Source of the DNA: an uncultured Synechococcus sp.
GTDB lineage: Bacteria; Cyanobacteriota; Cyanobacteriia; PCC-6307; Cyanobiaceae
Assembly (NCBI GenBank): GCA_949373155.1
Contig: CASICK010000009.1
Coordinates: 104,062 to 168,061 of the forward strand
Reading direction: 5' to 3'
DNA length: 64,000 nt
This document shows positions 54,772 through 63,560 of this stretch, piece after piece; position 1 is the stretch's first letter; every line of letters starts with the position of its first letter. The translations under genes and the position numbers were made by a program. Below the pieces are notes generated by a model. It was given only the letters and a program-made list of their open reading frames with translations, ran no database searches and was not told where the DNA came from.

Positions 54772-55812
54772 ATGTTGCACTTTCCCAACCTCTCTGACGC
54801 GTTAGTTGCTGGTGGTTGCATTCGGCCGACCACGCTTGCTAATGGGCTGAAACATGGCGCTCTTTCTCCGAAGCGTGTTCCCGCAGCACTACTGCTCACC
54901 TTCAGTGGGCTGATTGTTGAACCCTTTGCCTGGCTGCAATCCCTGATCTATGGCCGCAGGATTCAGGTCTGCGCTTGCCCTGATGACCCAGTGGTGGTGA
55001 TTGGTCACTGGCGCAGTGGCACCACCTATCTGCATCAGCTGTTGGCTGCTGATCCAACTGCCGCCACCGCTCGCAACTGCTTCACTATTGCTCCGCAGGC
55101 TGCCTTGGTGCTGAAACCGCTGCTGAGGCACCTGTTGCAAAGGCTCATGACCCAGCATCGCCCAATCGATGCTGTGCCATGGGGGGCAGAGGATCCCCAG
55201 GAAGACGAGGTGGGGTTGGCCAGGCTCACGATGGACACCAACATGGCTGGCATTGCTTTTCCTCTGAATTACCCAAGGCATTTCCGCCGCGCTGTGCTCA
55301 ACAGCACGCCCGAGTTTGAGCAGACGTTGCTTTATTTCACTCGCCTCACCTGGCTGCATGAGGGAGCTGGTAAAACCCACCTGGTGATCAAAAATTCTGC
55401 GCACACCGCCAGGATTGCCCTGTTGCTGCGTTTGTTCCCGCGGGCCCGGTTTGTCTATCTGCACCGGCAGCCGATCGATTCGGTTCGTTCATTGGTGCAA
55501 GTGAAGCAGCGCTTGGCTCACTTGGTGGGTCTGCAAGAACCTCCATCCAGCCTGCGCCAAGTGGAGGAAACAGCGGCGGCCCATGACCAATTGCTAGATG
55601 CCTTTGCGCGCTCGCGGCATTTGATCCCAAAGGGGCAGCTGGTTGAGATCGCTTACGACGACTTGGTGCAGTCACCTCTGATCACTCTGCAGCGGATCTA
55701 TAGCGCTCTTGAGATCAGCGGATGGGGCTCTGCGCGCGATGCGATTGCGGCGCGCATTGCCAAGGGCAAGGCGTACAAAGCCCAGCCTGTTGTCGTTGGA
55801 GGCGGAGGCTGA
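54772..55812 (+). CDS. Sulfotransferase-family protein
   Basis: 346 residues from ATG 54772 (GTG three bases earlier). P-loop-like PAPS site IGHWRSGTTYLHQLL (about 77-91), the 3'-phosphate loop RARFVYLHRQPIDSVRSL, and AYDDLVQSPLITLQRIY near the end. A hydrophobic segment near residues 40-60 may attach it to the membrane. Such sulfotransferases modify glycans, lipids or small molecules; acceptor unknown. Upstream AraC gene is divergent. Confidence 0.88.
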   Translation: MLHFPNLSDALVAGGCIRPTTLANGLKHGALSPKRVPAALLLTFSGLIVEPFAWLQSLIYGRRIQVCACPDDPVVVIGHWRSGTTYLHQLLAADPTAATARNCFTIAPQAALVLKPLLRHLLQRLMTQHRPIDAVPWGAEDPQEDEVGLARLTMDTNMAGIAFPLNYPRHFRRAVLNSTPEFEQTLLYFTRLTWLHEGAGKTHLVIKNSAHTARIALLLRLFPRARFVYLHRQPIDSVRSLVQVKQRLAHLVGLQEPPSSLRQVEETAAAHDQLLDAFARSRHLIPKGQLVEIAYDDLVQSPLITLQRIYSALEISGWGSARDAIAARIAKGKAYKAQPVVVGGGG

Positions 55813-55813
55813 G

Positions 55814-55850
55814 CAACGCCTGCAGGCCTTGCTCAGCTGAGCCGGCGTTG
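55814..55850. terminator. Possible bidirectional terminator hairpin
   Basis: CAACGCC (55814-55820) pairs with GGCGTTG (55844-55850), and the loop contains the palindrome GCTCAGCTGAGC. It lies between convergent genes (sulfotransferase and the Ser/Arg/Gly-rich protein). No T run on either side. Confidence 0.4.
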
Positions 55851-55854
55851 ACTG

Positions 55855-56768
55855 TTACTGCCCGAAGGCCACCTGACAGGCCGCATTCAGCAATTGGGCC
55901 TCGTTGGCATTGAGCGGTGCTCCGCCGTTGAGGGTGCCGTTGCGGCAGTTGGCGTTGAAGCGCGCGGTGTCGTAACCGTTGTCGGCTTCAAAACTCACCA
56001 CATCCCCAGTGGCCGTCACGCTTGGGTAGTACAGCGAGTAATCGGAGTTTGGGACTTCGATGTAGCTCACTTGGCTGGATTGAGCTGAATTCACCAAGCT
56101 GTTGATGGTGCCAAAGGTGGCCATGCCAGCAAGACCCCAGGCGGCTGCTTGGCCGGGATACCAACGCCAATTGTTGTAGTAAGACCCGCCGTACCAGCCG
56201 TTGTTCCAGGGGCGGTTGTTCGACCAGCTCGATCCGCTGTACCAACCGTTGCCGTAGCGATCCCAGTTGTTCACGGCATCGCGGCGGGTGTTGGAGCGGT
56301 TGTTGACCCGATCATTGCGGCCGCTCTGGCGTTGATCCGTGCGGCTGGTGCGTCCCTGCTGACGGGAATCAACGTTGCTGCTGCGCGTGTTTTGGCGCGT
56401 ATCACGGGTGCCGCTGCGCGCGCTTTGCCGGTTGCTGCTCGTGCTGCTGCGCGTGGTTTGGCGGTTGCTGCGGGTGGATTGGCGCGTGCCCTTGGCGGCT
56501 GCCGCTGTAGGAACTAAACCCGGTGCGGCCACTGCTGGAGCGACTGCTGGAGCGCGATCCACTGCTGCGCGAACCGCTGCGGACCTCTGGATCCGCCGCC
56601 TCTCGAGCCGCCCCCGCCTCGACCGCCGCGTTGGCTGATCAGCAGCTCTTCTGTGGCAGACGTTGGTGGCAACGTGGCCCTCAAAGGCGGAGAGGGCGGC
56701 TGCCGGTTGCAGCATCAGCAAGACGCCGATCGCTCCTGCCAGGCCGGTTTTTTGGCTTTGTTCGTCAT
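55855..56768 (-). pseudogene. Ser/Arg/Gly-rich exported protein, broken by frame changes
   Basis: ATG 56768 overlaps the preceding stop as ATGA, so it is the expected start, yet its frame ends after 17 codons. The signal peptide (AGAIGVLLMLQPAAALSA) is in a second frame, ELLISQRGGRGGGGSRGGGS in the first again, SGSRSSGSRSSSRSSSGRTG in the third, and the long C-terminal part (GTRQSTRSNRQ to NAACQVAFGQ) in the second. At least three single-base indels would restore one about 305-residue protein; the first sits in an A6 run. The C-terminal half has Trp/Tyr/Asn-rich repeats and a folded tail. Either a decaying gene or sequence error. Confidence 0.75.
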
Positions 56769-57265
56769 TTTTGAATGGCCTCCTTAAGGCGATCGCAGCC
56801 GTTGTCAAAGCAGGTCACATCCACGCGGCCGTTGCCGGCAAAGGCCATGCCGATGCGCGTGCGGCCTTGAATGGCATCCCCGCCTTGGGTCAGCACATCG
56901 GCCAGGAAGGTGGGATTGTTCACGCAAAAGGCCTTGCTGTTGAAGCAAAGCTCCTCTGTTTTGAAATTGATCGAGGCGTTTTTCACGGATGTCCAAGGCG
57001 CGCTGTTGCTGGCCCGTCCTTCGATGCGGACGTAGGGGTCTTCAATCACGCGGTAGCTCACCGTGCGTGAGCCAAAGCGATGGCGATATTCCGTGGAATC
57101 ATCCACATCAATGGCCTTCACTTGGCAAGAAAAGTTGGGGGAGGTTGGGGTGCTGCAGGTGGTGTCGAGCACGTAAAGCTCCTCGGCAAATACCGCTGGA
57201 GCACCAAGGCCGCTGCAGAGCGCCAGCAGAGCTGTCAGCACCTTGCTTCGTTTGGAAACAAGCAT
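56765..57265 (-). CDS. Exported protein of unknown function
   Basis: 166 residues. Signal peptide about 1-27 (VLTALLALCSGLGAPAVFA). The mature part contains six cysteines (TTCSTP, FSCQVK, ELCFNS, AFCVNN, VTCFDN, NGCDRL), suggesting three disulfides outside the cytosol. No family recognised. Its stop overlaps the start of the frame-broken gene (ATGA), so the two were made from one mRNA. Intact. Confidence 0.75.
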   Translation of the reverse strand: MLVSKRSKVLTALLALCSGLGAPAVFAEELYVLDTTCSTPTSPNFSCQVKAIDVDDSTEYRHRFGSRTVSYRVIEDPYVRIEGRASNSAPWTSVKNASINFKTEELCFNSKAFCVNNPTFLADVLTQGGDAIQGRTRIGMAFAGNGRVDVTCFDNGCDRLKEAIQK

Positions 57266-57338
57266 GAAATGGTGGGTGCGCGGAGGTGTCAGACCTCCAT
57301 CCCTTCAAGATGGCCACAACGATTGCGGTGTGGTTGAA

Positions 57339-57608
57339 ATGTGCACCAATGGGATCAAGGAGCGCCGGCAACGCCTGCACGACATTCTGCTGGCCCTCGT
57401 GGCCCAACAGGGTGATTTAGAGCTGATGGATGGGGATCATCCCTCCGGTTTGGTGAGTGGGGGCAGCCGCGATGCACCAGCCGATGCCGCCCGCTGGCTG
57501 GAGCGCAATCGACGGGTGTTGCAGCGTTATCAAGCGTTGGTGCGCACAGCGGTGACGCTCGATGCCCTGCTTGATGCAGAAGACGGCATCGCTCAGGAAC
57601 CTTCTTGA
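57339..57608 (+). CDS. Small protein of unknown function
   Basis: 89 residues from ATG 57339; the frame extends 32 codons upstream but without a ribosome site. A helical, charged protein with ERRQRLHDILLALVAQQGD and AARWLERNRRVLQRYQALV. Convergent with the MFS gene, overlapping by 16 bases. No family recognised. Confidence 0.55.
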   Translation: MCTNGIKERRQRLHDILLALVAQQGDLELMDGDHPSGLVSGGSRDAPADAARWLERNRRVLQRYQALVRTAVTLDALLDAEDGIAQEPS

Positions 57609-59151
57609 TGGAGCAGTTGTTGCTCGCGGCCAATGATCAACAGCAGCAAGCTGATCGCAAACAGCAGCCCCGTGATCACCGCCACGACCAACATCGTTCC
57701 CGCTAGCCCCTGGGTGTAGGCCTCCCGCAGCAGCTTGAGCAATTGCTGAGACGCAGATCCCTCAAGCGAGATCGGGCTATTGCGCAGAAACAAACGAATC
57801 TGCTCATCGAGTTGGGGCAGATGCTCCAAGCCCAGACCTGCGGCTTGCATGCGGCTGTGCAGATCGTGGAAGCCAAAGCCGCTGATCATCGTTCCGCTGG
57901 CGGCGAGCCCAAAGGCAAAGCCCAGCTGGCCGCTGGTGGTGCGAAAGGCCAGCACCGATCCAAAGCAATCCTCTGGTGCTTCCTGCACAAACAAGGCGGA
58001 TTGCGGCACCGCCACAAAGGCCAGGCCGAGGCCGGCCAGCATCAAGGCCGGCAGCAGCTGCCAATAGGGCGTTTGCACTTGCACGATGGCGAACAGGGCC
58101 AGGCCGAGCACCAGCGCCAGGCTGCCGCCCGCCATCAACACCAAGGTGCGCCGGCCAGGACCCATCCAGCGCCCGGCGTAGATCCCCGCCACGCCAAAGC
58201 AGATCAGGAAGGGCAGCTGAGCGAAGGCCACCGCACTGGTGCTGTATCCCTGCACCAGTTGCCAGAAGTTGCTGGTTTGCAGCTGCACCACCGCTTGGGC
58301 CACATTCCAGCCGATCCCATTGATCACCGCTGCGGCAAAGAAACCGCGCAGGTACAGCCGTGGCGGAAAGATCGGTTTGCGGCTGCGGCGCTCAAGGCTG
58401 ATGTGCAGCACAAACAACAGCAGTCCGCTGCAGGCCGGCAGCCAGAAGCTGGGGCTGCGCAGCCCTAAAGCTGCGTGGTTGATGCCAAATAAAAACAGCA
58501 CCATCGCGATCGCGATGCTCGCCAGGCCGGGAGGTCGGGCTTGAGGGCGCGATTGCCTGGAATGGCTGGCAGCAGTGCGGGTAAGAGCAGCAGGCTGGCG
58601 CTGCAAATGATCGGCACCAGCAAAAAAGACAGGCGCCAATTGATGGTGGCCATCCAGCCACCGATCAGGGAGCCGCTGATGAAGCCCACCACGATCAGCA
58701 GGTTCCAGAGGCCGAGGGCGGCGCTCACGCCAGCGGCGGGCGTCACGAAGCGCACGCTGGCAAAGGTGCTGGTGAGCACCGAGCCGAGGGCGATGCCGGT
58801 GAGAGCACGGCCGAGCAGGAACAGGCCCGCCTCGCCCGACAGCATCGAGAGCAGATTCCCGACTACAGCCAGCAGCAGGGAGGCCGCCAGCACCCGCCGC
58901 CGCCCAAAACGGTCGCCGAAAAAGCCCATCACCAGCACCGATGCGGCTTGGGCCAAGGTGGACACGCTGGCGCCGAGGGCCAACACAGCGCCATGCATCT
59001 GCAAGGCATCGCTGGCTTTCACCAAGGCGATATTGGCCACGCTGGGGTCGATCAGCTGCAGGCTGGCGAGGATGCCCAAAAAGGGGATGCAAGCTAGCGA
59101 TTGCAATTCCCTCAAACTGCCTATTCTCACTGGGTTCTCACGCGTTCTCAA
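57593..59151 (-). pseudogene. MFS transporter split by one frame change
   Basis: An N-terminal part from TTG 59151 to about 58530 (PFLGILASLQLIDPSVANIAL, MGFFGDRFGRRRVLAAS, the MFS loop motif) is in one frame, and the C-terminal half from about 58530 to 57593 (LASIAIAMVLFLFGINH through LLLLIIGREQ) is in another. Joined, they give about 518 residues with 13-14 spans, like DHA2-type drug exporters. The junction is at 58526-58532 in a CCCGGCC stretch; one extra G restores PDLPGLASIAIA. Everything else reads as intact, so a single sequence error is as likely as true loss. Confidence 0.85.
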
Positions 59152-59302
59152 TCAGGGCATCGCCAACGGCGAAAGGGTGTGGGCTTGGCTGCCGGTGAGC
59201 GTTTAAAGGATGCAGGGGCGAAGGGTTCAGTCGCCTTGCTCCTAGCAAGGCCCTGGCTCTTCTGGCCAGCTCTGGCAATCTGGGTCCACTTTCGGCCTCT
59301 GC

Positions 59303-61804
59303 ATGGCACCGCTCGGACTGTCCGCATTGCGTTCACGGCTGAGCCGCGGCTCATCAGGGAAGGGTTGGCAACCACCAGAAGCCAGCTGGAGCCGTTCGTT
59401 TGGCTTGGGCTGGCAGTCCCCGTTCACGGTGCGCTACGCCAGCAACCTCGACGATGGCCCCTGGCATGGCATGCCCCTTGGTGGCTTTGGTGCCGGTTGT
59501 CTTGGCCGTAGCTCCCGTGGTGATTTCAACCTTTGGCACCTCGATGGCGGTGAGCATTGGTACGGCAGCATTCCCGATTGCCAATTCGCGCTTTGGGAAA
59601 AGCAAGGCGATCAGGTGCGTGTTCATGCCTTAGCGACAGAGCCAACGCGCGATGACTCCAGGCCGGAGTCAGGCAAGCCGCTGAGCAGCTGGCAGTGGTA
59701 TCCCGCCAGTACGGAGGAGACCAGCACCGGCACCTATGCCGCTCGCTACCCCCTGAGCTGGAACCACTACGAAGGGGTGTTTCGCGCTGAAGTGAGCTGC
59801 GAGGCGTTCAGCCCGATCCTTCCTGGTGATTACCAACGCAGCAGTTATCCGGTGGCGGTGTTCCGCTGGACCCTCAGCAATCCCACCAACAAGCCTTTAG
59901 AGCTGTCGCTGCTGCTGAGTTGGCGCAACACGGTGGGCTGGTTTACCAACACCGATGCATCGGCGGAGGTGCACTTTCGCGATGACGGCAGCCCAGAGCA
60001 CAACTACGCCCCAGCGATTGGAGATGGCGAGGGTCAGAGCAACCGCTGGATCGATGCTGATGGCCTGAGCGGGGTGCTGCTCGATGGCAAGCGCTCAACG
60101 CCGGTGGCGGAAGGGGAAGGGCAGTGGTGTCTGGCTCTGCCAGACACGCTGGAAGGGGTGGAGCTGATGCGCTGCAGCCGCTGGGATCCCAGCGGTGATG
60201 GTGCCGAGCTCTGGCAGCCCTTTGCCGCGGATGGGGTGATCCCCGATAGCAACAACGATCGCGCCAGCCGTAAGGGCGAGCATGCCAGTGCGGCGATCGC
60301 CGTGAAACTCACCCTGGCGCCGGGTGAAACCCGAGAGATTCCGGTGGCGATCAGCTGGGATCTGCCGGTCACGAGCTTTGCGACGGGGGTGCGCGACCTG
60401 CGCCGCTACACCGACTTTTATGGCGCCGATGGCTGCCACGCGGCGGCGATTGCGGCAGAAGCACTGCGCGATTGGCGGTCTTGGCACGAGCAAATCGAAG
60501 CCTGGCAAGCGCCGGTGTTGGCGCGCAAGGAGCTGCCCGAAGAGCTGCGCATGGCGCTGTTCAACGAGCTCTATGACCTCGCCAGTGGCGGCAGCCTCTG
60601 GACGGCAGCCAGCTCCAAGGATCCCTACGGCCGCTTTGGGGTGCTCGAGTGCCTCGATTACGCCTGGTACGAAAGCCTTGATGTGCGTTTGTACGGCTCC
60701 TTTGCCCTGCTGCAGCTTTGGCCGGAGCTCGATAAGGCGGTGATTCGCAGCTTTGCCCGGGCGATTCCAGCAGCCGATGCCACCCAACGGCCGATCGGTT
60801 GGTATTTCACCCAGGGCCGCGGCCGGGTGGAAGCAGACCGCAAGGTGAAAGGGGCCACACCTCACGATTTGGGAGCACCAAATGAGGTGCCGTTTGATGC
60901 CACCAACTACACCGCCTATCAAGACTGCAATCTCTGGAAAGATCTCGCCAGTGATTACGTGCTGCAGGTGTGGCGCACGTTCAAATTGGCGCCCACCGGA
61001 GAAGACCTGAGCTTTCTGGCGGAGTGCTGGCCTGCGGCGGTGCAGGCCCTGCACTACCTCAAGCAATTTGATGTGAATGACGATGGCCTGCCCGATAACG
61101 GCGGCGCCCCGGATCAAACCTTTGATGATTGGCCGCTCAAGGGGGTGAGTGCCTATTGCGGTGCGCTCTGGATTGCAGCCTTGGAGGCGGCCTTAGCGAT
61201 GGCGCAACGGCTGCAGCTGGAGCTGGGACTGGAGACCGGCGATGAGCAGCACACCTTCAGTGGCTGGCTGGAGCAATCACGCGCCAATTTCGACACGCTC
61301 CTGTGGAACGGCGAGTACTACGACATCGATGCTGAAAGCGGCACGCCGGTGGTGATGGCCGATCAGCTCTGCGGTGATTTCTATGCGCGCTTGCTGGATT
61401 TACCGCCGGTGGTGAGTGAGGCCAACAGCCGCAGCACCTTGAAGGCGGTGAAGGAAGCCTGCTTTGACAACTTTGCTGGCGGAACGCTCGGGGTGGCCAA
61501 TGGTTTGCGCCGTGATGGCACGCCCTTGGATCCAAATGGCACCCATCCCTTGGAGGTGTGGACGGGGATCAACTTTGGAATCGCCAGCTATTACCGCTTG
61601 ATGGGTGAGGGCAAAACCGCAGAAGCGATCTGCTCAGCGGTGGTGACCCAGGTGTATTCGGGGGGCTTGCAATTCCGCACCCCAGAAGCGATTACGGCCG
61701 TGAACACCTTTCGGGCTTGCCACTACCTGCGGGCGATGGCGATTTGGGGCCTATGGGCCACACACACCAATTGGGAAACGATTCCGGGTGCTCAGCGAGC
61801 CTAA
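59303..61804 (+). CDS. GH116 beta-glucosidase (GBA2-like)
   Basis: 833 residues. The N-terminal beta domain (PLGGFGAGCLGRSSRGDFNLWHLDGGEH, about 56-85, split into two motifs) binds the sugar; the C-terminal (alpha/alpha)6 barrel contains VLECLDYAWYESLDV with candidate nucleophile E449 and PDQTFDDW (about 603-610) with the acid/base Asp, then GVSAYCGALW. GH116 includes glucosylceramidase and archaeal/bacterial beta-glucosidases. No signal peptide is obvious, so it is probably cytosolic; the natural substrate in a cyanobacterium is unknown. Start chosen at ATG 59303; a later one at 59465 lies inside the conserved domain. Intact despite broken neighbours. Confidence 0.9.
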   Translation: MAPLGLSALRSRLSRGSSGKGWQPPEASWSRSFGLGWQSPFTVRYASNLDDGPWHGMPLGGFGAGCLGRSSRGDFNLWHLDGGEHWYGSIPDCQFALWEKQGDQVRVHALATEPTRDDSRPESGKPLSSWQWYPASTEETSTGTYAARYPLSWNHYEGVFRAEVSCEAFSPILPGDYQRSSYPVAVFRWTLSNPTNKPLELSLLLSWRNTVGWFTNTDASAEVHFRDDGSPEHNYAPAIGDGEGQSNRWIDADGLSGVLLDGKRSTPVAEGEGQWCLALPDTLEGVELMRCSRWDPSGDGAELWQPFAADGVIPDSNNDRASRKGEHASAAIAVKLTLAPGETREIPVAISWDLPVTSFATGVRDLRRYTDFYGADGCHAAAIAAEALRDWRSWHEQIEAWQAPVLARKELPEELRMALFNELYDLASGGSLWTAASSKDPYGRFGVLECLDYAWYESLDVRLYGSFALLQLWPELDKAVIRSFARAIPAADATQRPIGWYFTQGRGRVEADRKVKGATPHDLGAPNEVPFDATNYTAYQDCNLWKDLASDYVLQVWRTFKLAPTGEDLSFLAECWPAAVQALHYLKQFDVNDDGLPDNGGAPDQTFDDWPLKGVSAYCGALWIAALEAALAMAQRLQLELGLETGDEQHTFSGWLEQSRANFDTLLWNGEYYDIDAESGTPVVMADQLCGDFYARLLDLPPVVSEANSRSTLKAVKEACFDNFAGGTLGVANGLRRDGTPLDPNGTHPLEVWTGINFGIASYYRLMGEGKTAEAICSAVVTQVYSGGLQFRTPEAITAVNTFRACHYLRAMAIWGLWATHTNWETIPGAQRA

Positions 61805-61923
61805 AAAGAACGCAGTTGAGTTGGACCTTTGCCATTTTCTGACTCTCTCGAGGTTAATTGCTCTGCTGTCATCTCAGGCCTGCGGTTCCCGCAGTCCAGG
61901 CATGGAGCGTTGATGATGGCTCC

Positions 61924-62439
61924 ATGAATTGGCTTGTTCAGATGGGTGTGCTGCGTCGGTTTTTGGTTTCCTTGTTGGCGGCAGTGCTCCTGCTTCTGGT
62001 CACCCCAAACGCAGCCCTTGCCCAGGTGCATGAGCACAACGATGAGGCTGGTGCCCCGATGCTGCGCAGCCTCGAAAGCCTGCGCGACCTCGATTACGAC
62101 AGCTGGCAGGCCGTTGCTTATCGCACTGGAAAGCCTGGAAACCCCGTAGTGCTGAGGATCGTTGGTTACCCCGGCAAAGTGAGGCTTGATCATCCAGTGC
62201 CTCTGTTAGTTCAGGCAGGAGTTAGGGAGTGGCAATTGGACGACATCACCCTCGAAAATCCAGCCCTTGCATCTGACGGTCGTGAAGCTGCCGCTGAATT
62301 TGCGCTCGATCCGCTCCTCGCTGATCTGAGCAACAACCGTCCTTTGCGTTTGTTCCTGCCTGGTGTATTCAATGAATTGCCCGTTCCTCCCTATGTGGTG
62401 GGCGAGTGGCGTGATGTACAAACCCAGCCGCTGAGCTGA
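61924..62439 (+). CDS. DUF3122-family exported protein
   Basis: 171 residues from ATG 61924. Signal peptide about 8-36 (FLVSLLAAVLLLLVTPNAALA). The mature domain (SLESLRDLDYDSWQAVAYR, VLRIVGYPGKVRLDHPVPL, RPLRLFLPGVFNELPVPPYVV) fits DUF3122, a cyanobacterial family of unknown function. The stop overlaps the ribD start as TGATG. Confidence 0.85.
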   Translation: MNWLVQMGVLRRFLVSLLAAVLLLLVTPNAALAQVHEHNDEAGAPMLRSLESLRDLDYDSWQAVAYRTGKPGNPVVLRIVGYPGKVRLDHPVPLLVQAGVREWQLDDITLENPALASDGREAAAEFALDPLLADLSNNRPLRLFLPGVFNELPVPPYVVGEWRDVQTQPLS

Positions 62440-63560
62440 TGCTGGACGGCAGCACCCACTGGACCATCTGGATGCGCCGGGCGCTGCAGTTGGCAGCCCT
62501 GGCTGAGGGCCAAACCAGTCCCAATCCCCTGGTGGGTGCTGTGGTTCTGGATGCTCAAGGAGCCTTGGTTGGAGAAGGCTTTCACGCCAAGGCAGGGCAA
62601 GCCCATGCCGAGGTGGGCGCACTCGCTCAAGCCGGTGCGCGCGCCAAGGGCGGGACGATCATCGTCACGCTCGAGCCTTGCTGTCATCAGGGGCGAACGC
62701 CTCCTTGCTCGGAGGCGGTGATTCAAGCCGGCATTCAGCGCGTGGTTGTGGCACTCACGGATCCTGATCCGCGGGTGGCCGGTGGAGGCATTCAGCGCTT
62801 GCGGGATGCCGGATTGGAGGTGATCACCGGGGTGCTGGAGGCAGAAGCGGCTCAGCAAAACCGAGCTTTTGTCCATCGTGTTCAAACTGGCCGTCCTTGG
62901 GGCCTTCTCAAGTGGGCGATGAGCTTGGATGGCCGCACCGCCTTGCCGAATGGCGAAAGCCAGTGGATTAGTGCTCCTCCAGCGCGCGACTTGGGTGCAT
63001 CAGTTGCGCGCTGGTTGCGATGCGGTGATTGTGGGCGGCGGCACCGTACGCGCTGATAATCCCCTGCTCACCAGCCGTGGAGCGGCGCTCGCCCGAACCG
63101 TTGCGCGTGGTGCTGAGCCGGAGTCTTGATTTGCCTTCTCAGGCTCAGCTTTGGGACACAAGCCTGGTGCCAACGCTTCTGGCCCATGGGCCAGGTTGCG
63201 CTGATCATCCTTTTCCTGAGGGACCGGAACACCTTGAACTTTTGGCTAGCGAGCCGTTGGATCTTCTTGCAGGCTTTGGCTGCACGAGGTTGCAATCGCG
63301 TGCTTTGGGAATGCGGTCCGGCCCTAGCAGCGGCAGCGCTCCAGCAGGGTTGCGTGCAGGAGCTAGCAGTCGTGATCGCCCCCAAGCTTCTTGGGGGCGC
63401 ATTGGCCCGCACGCCTCTTGGCGATCTTGGCTTCACGGCGATGGATCAGGTGATCCCTCTTTCCTCGCTGTCGGCTGAGCGGTTGGGCTGTGATCTGTTG
63501 CTGCGATCTTTCTTTCCTGCCCTTGGTCCAGCCGTTCACGGGGTATCCCAAAGCGATTGA
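62439..63560 (+). pseudogene. ribD: Riboflavin biosynthesis protein RibD, broken at three points
   Basis: The ATG is coupled to the previous stop. The deaminase domain is intact (HAE at 56-58, CCHQGRTPPC with C81 and C90 as zinc ligands) and runs to SQWISAPPAR near 62980. The reductase domain then continues in three different frames: VHQLRAGCDAVIVGGGTVRAD (62990-63070), SPEPLRVVLSRSLDLPSQ (about 63085-63255) and ALAARGCNRVLWECGP to the end (63270-63560). Three single-base indels restore about 373 residues. ribD is essential unless another copy exists, so sequence error is more likely than true loss. Confidence 0.85.

Noticed and set aside
57743..58468. 241-codon forward frame over the MFS C-terminal half
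   Set aside because: Gln/His/Lys-rich shadow; the reverse frame has clear membrane spans.
60095..61117. 340-codon reverse frame inside GH116
   Set aside because: GC-rich shadow; GH116 motifs on the + strand are complete.
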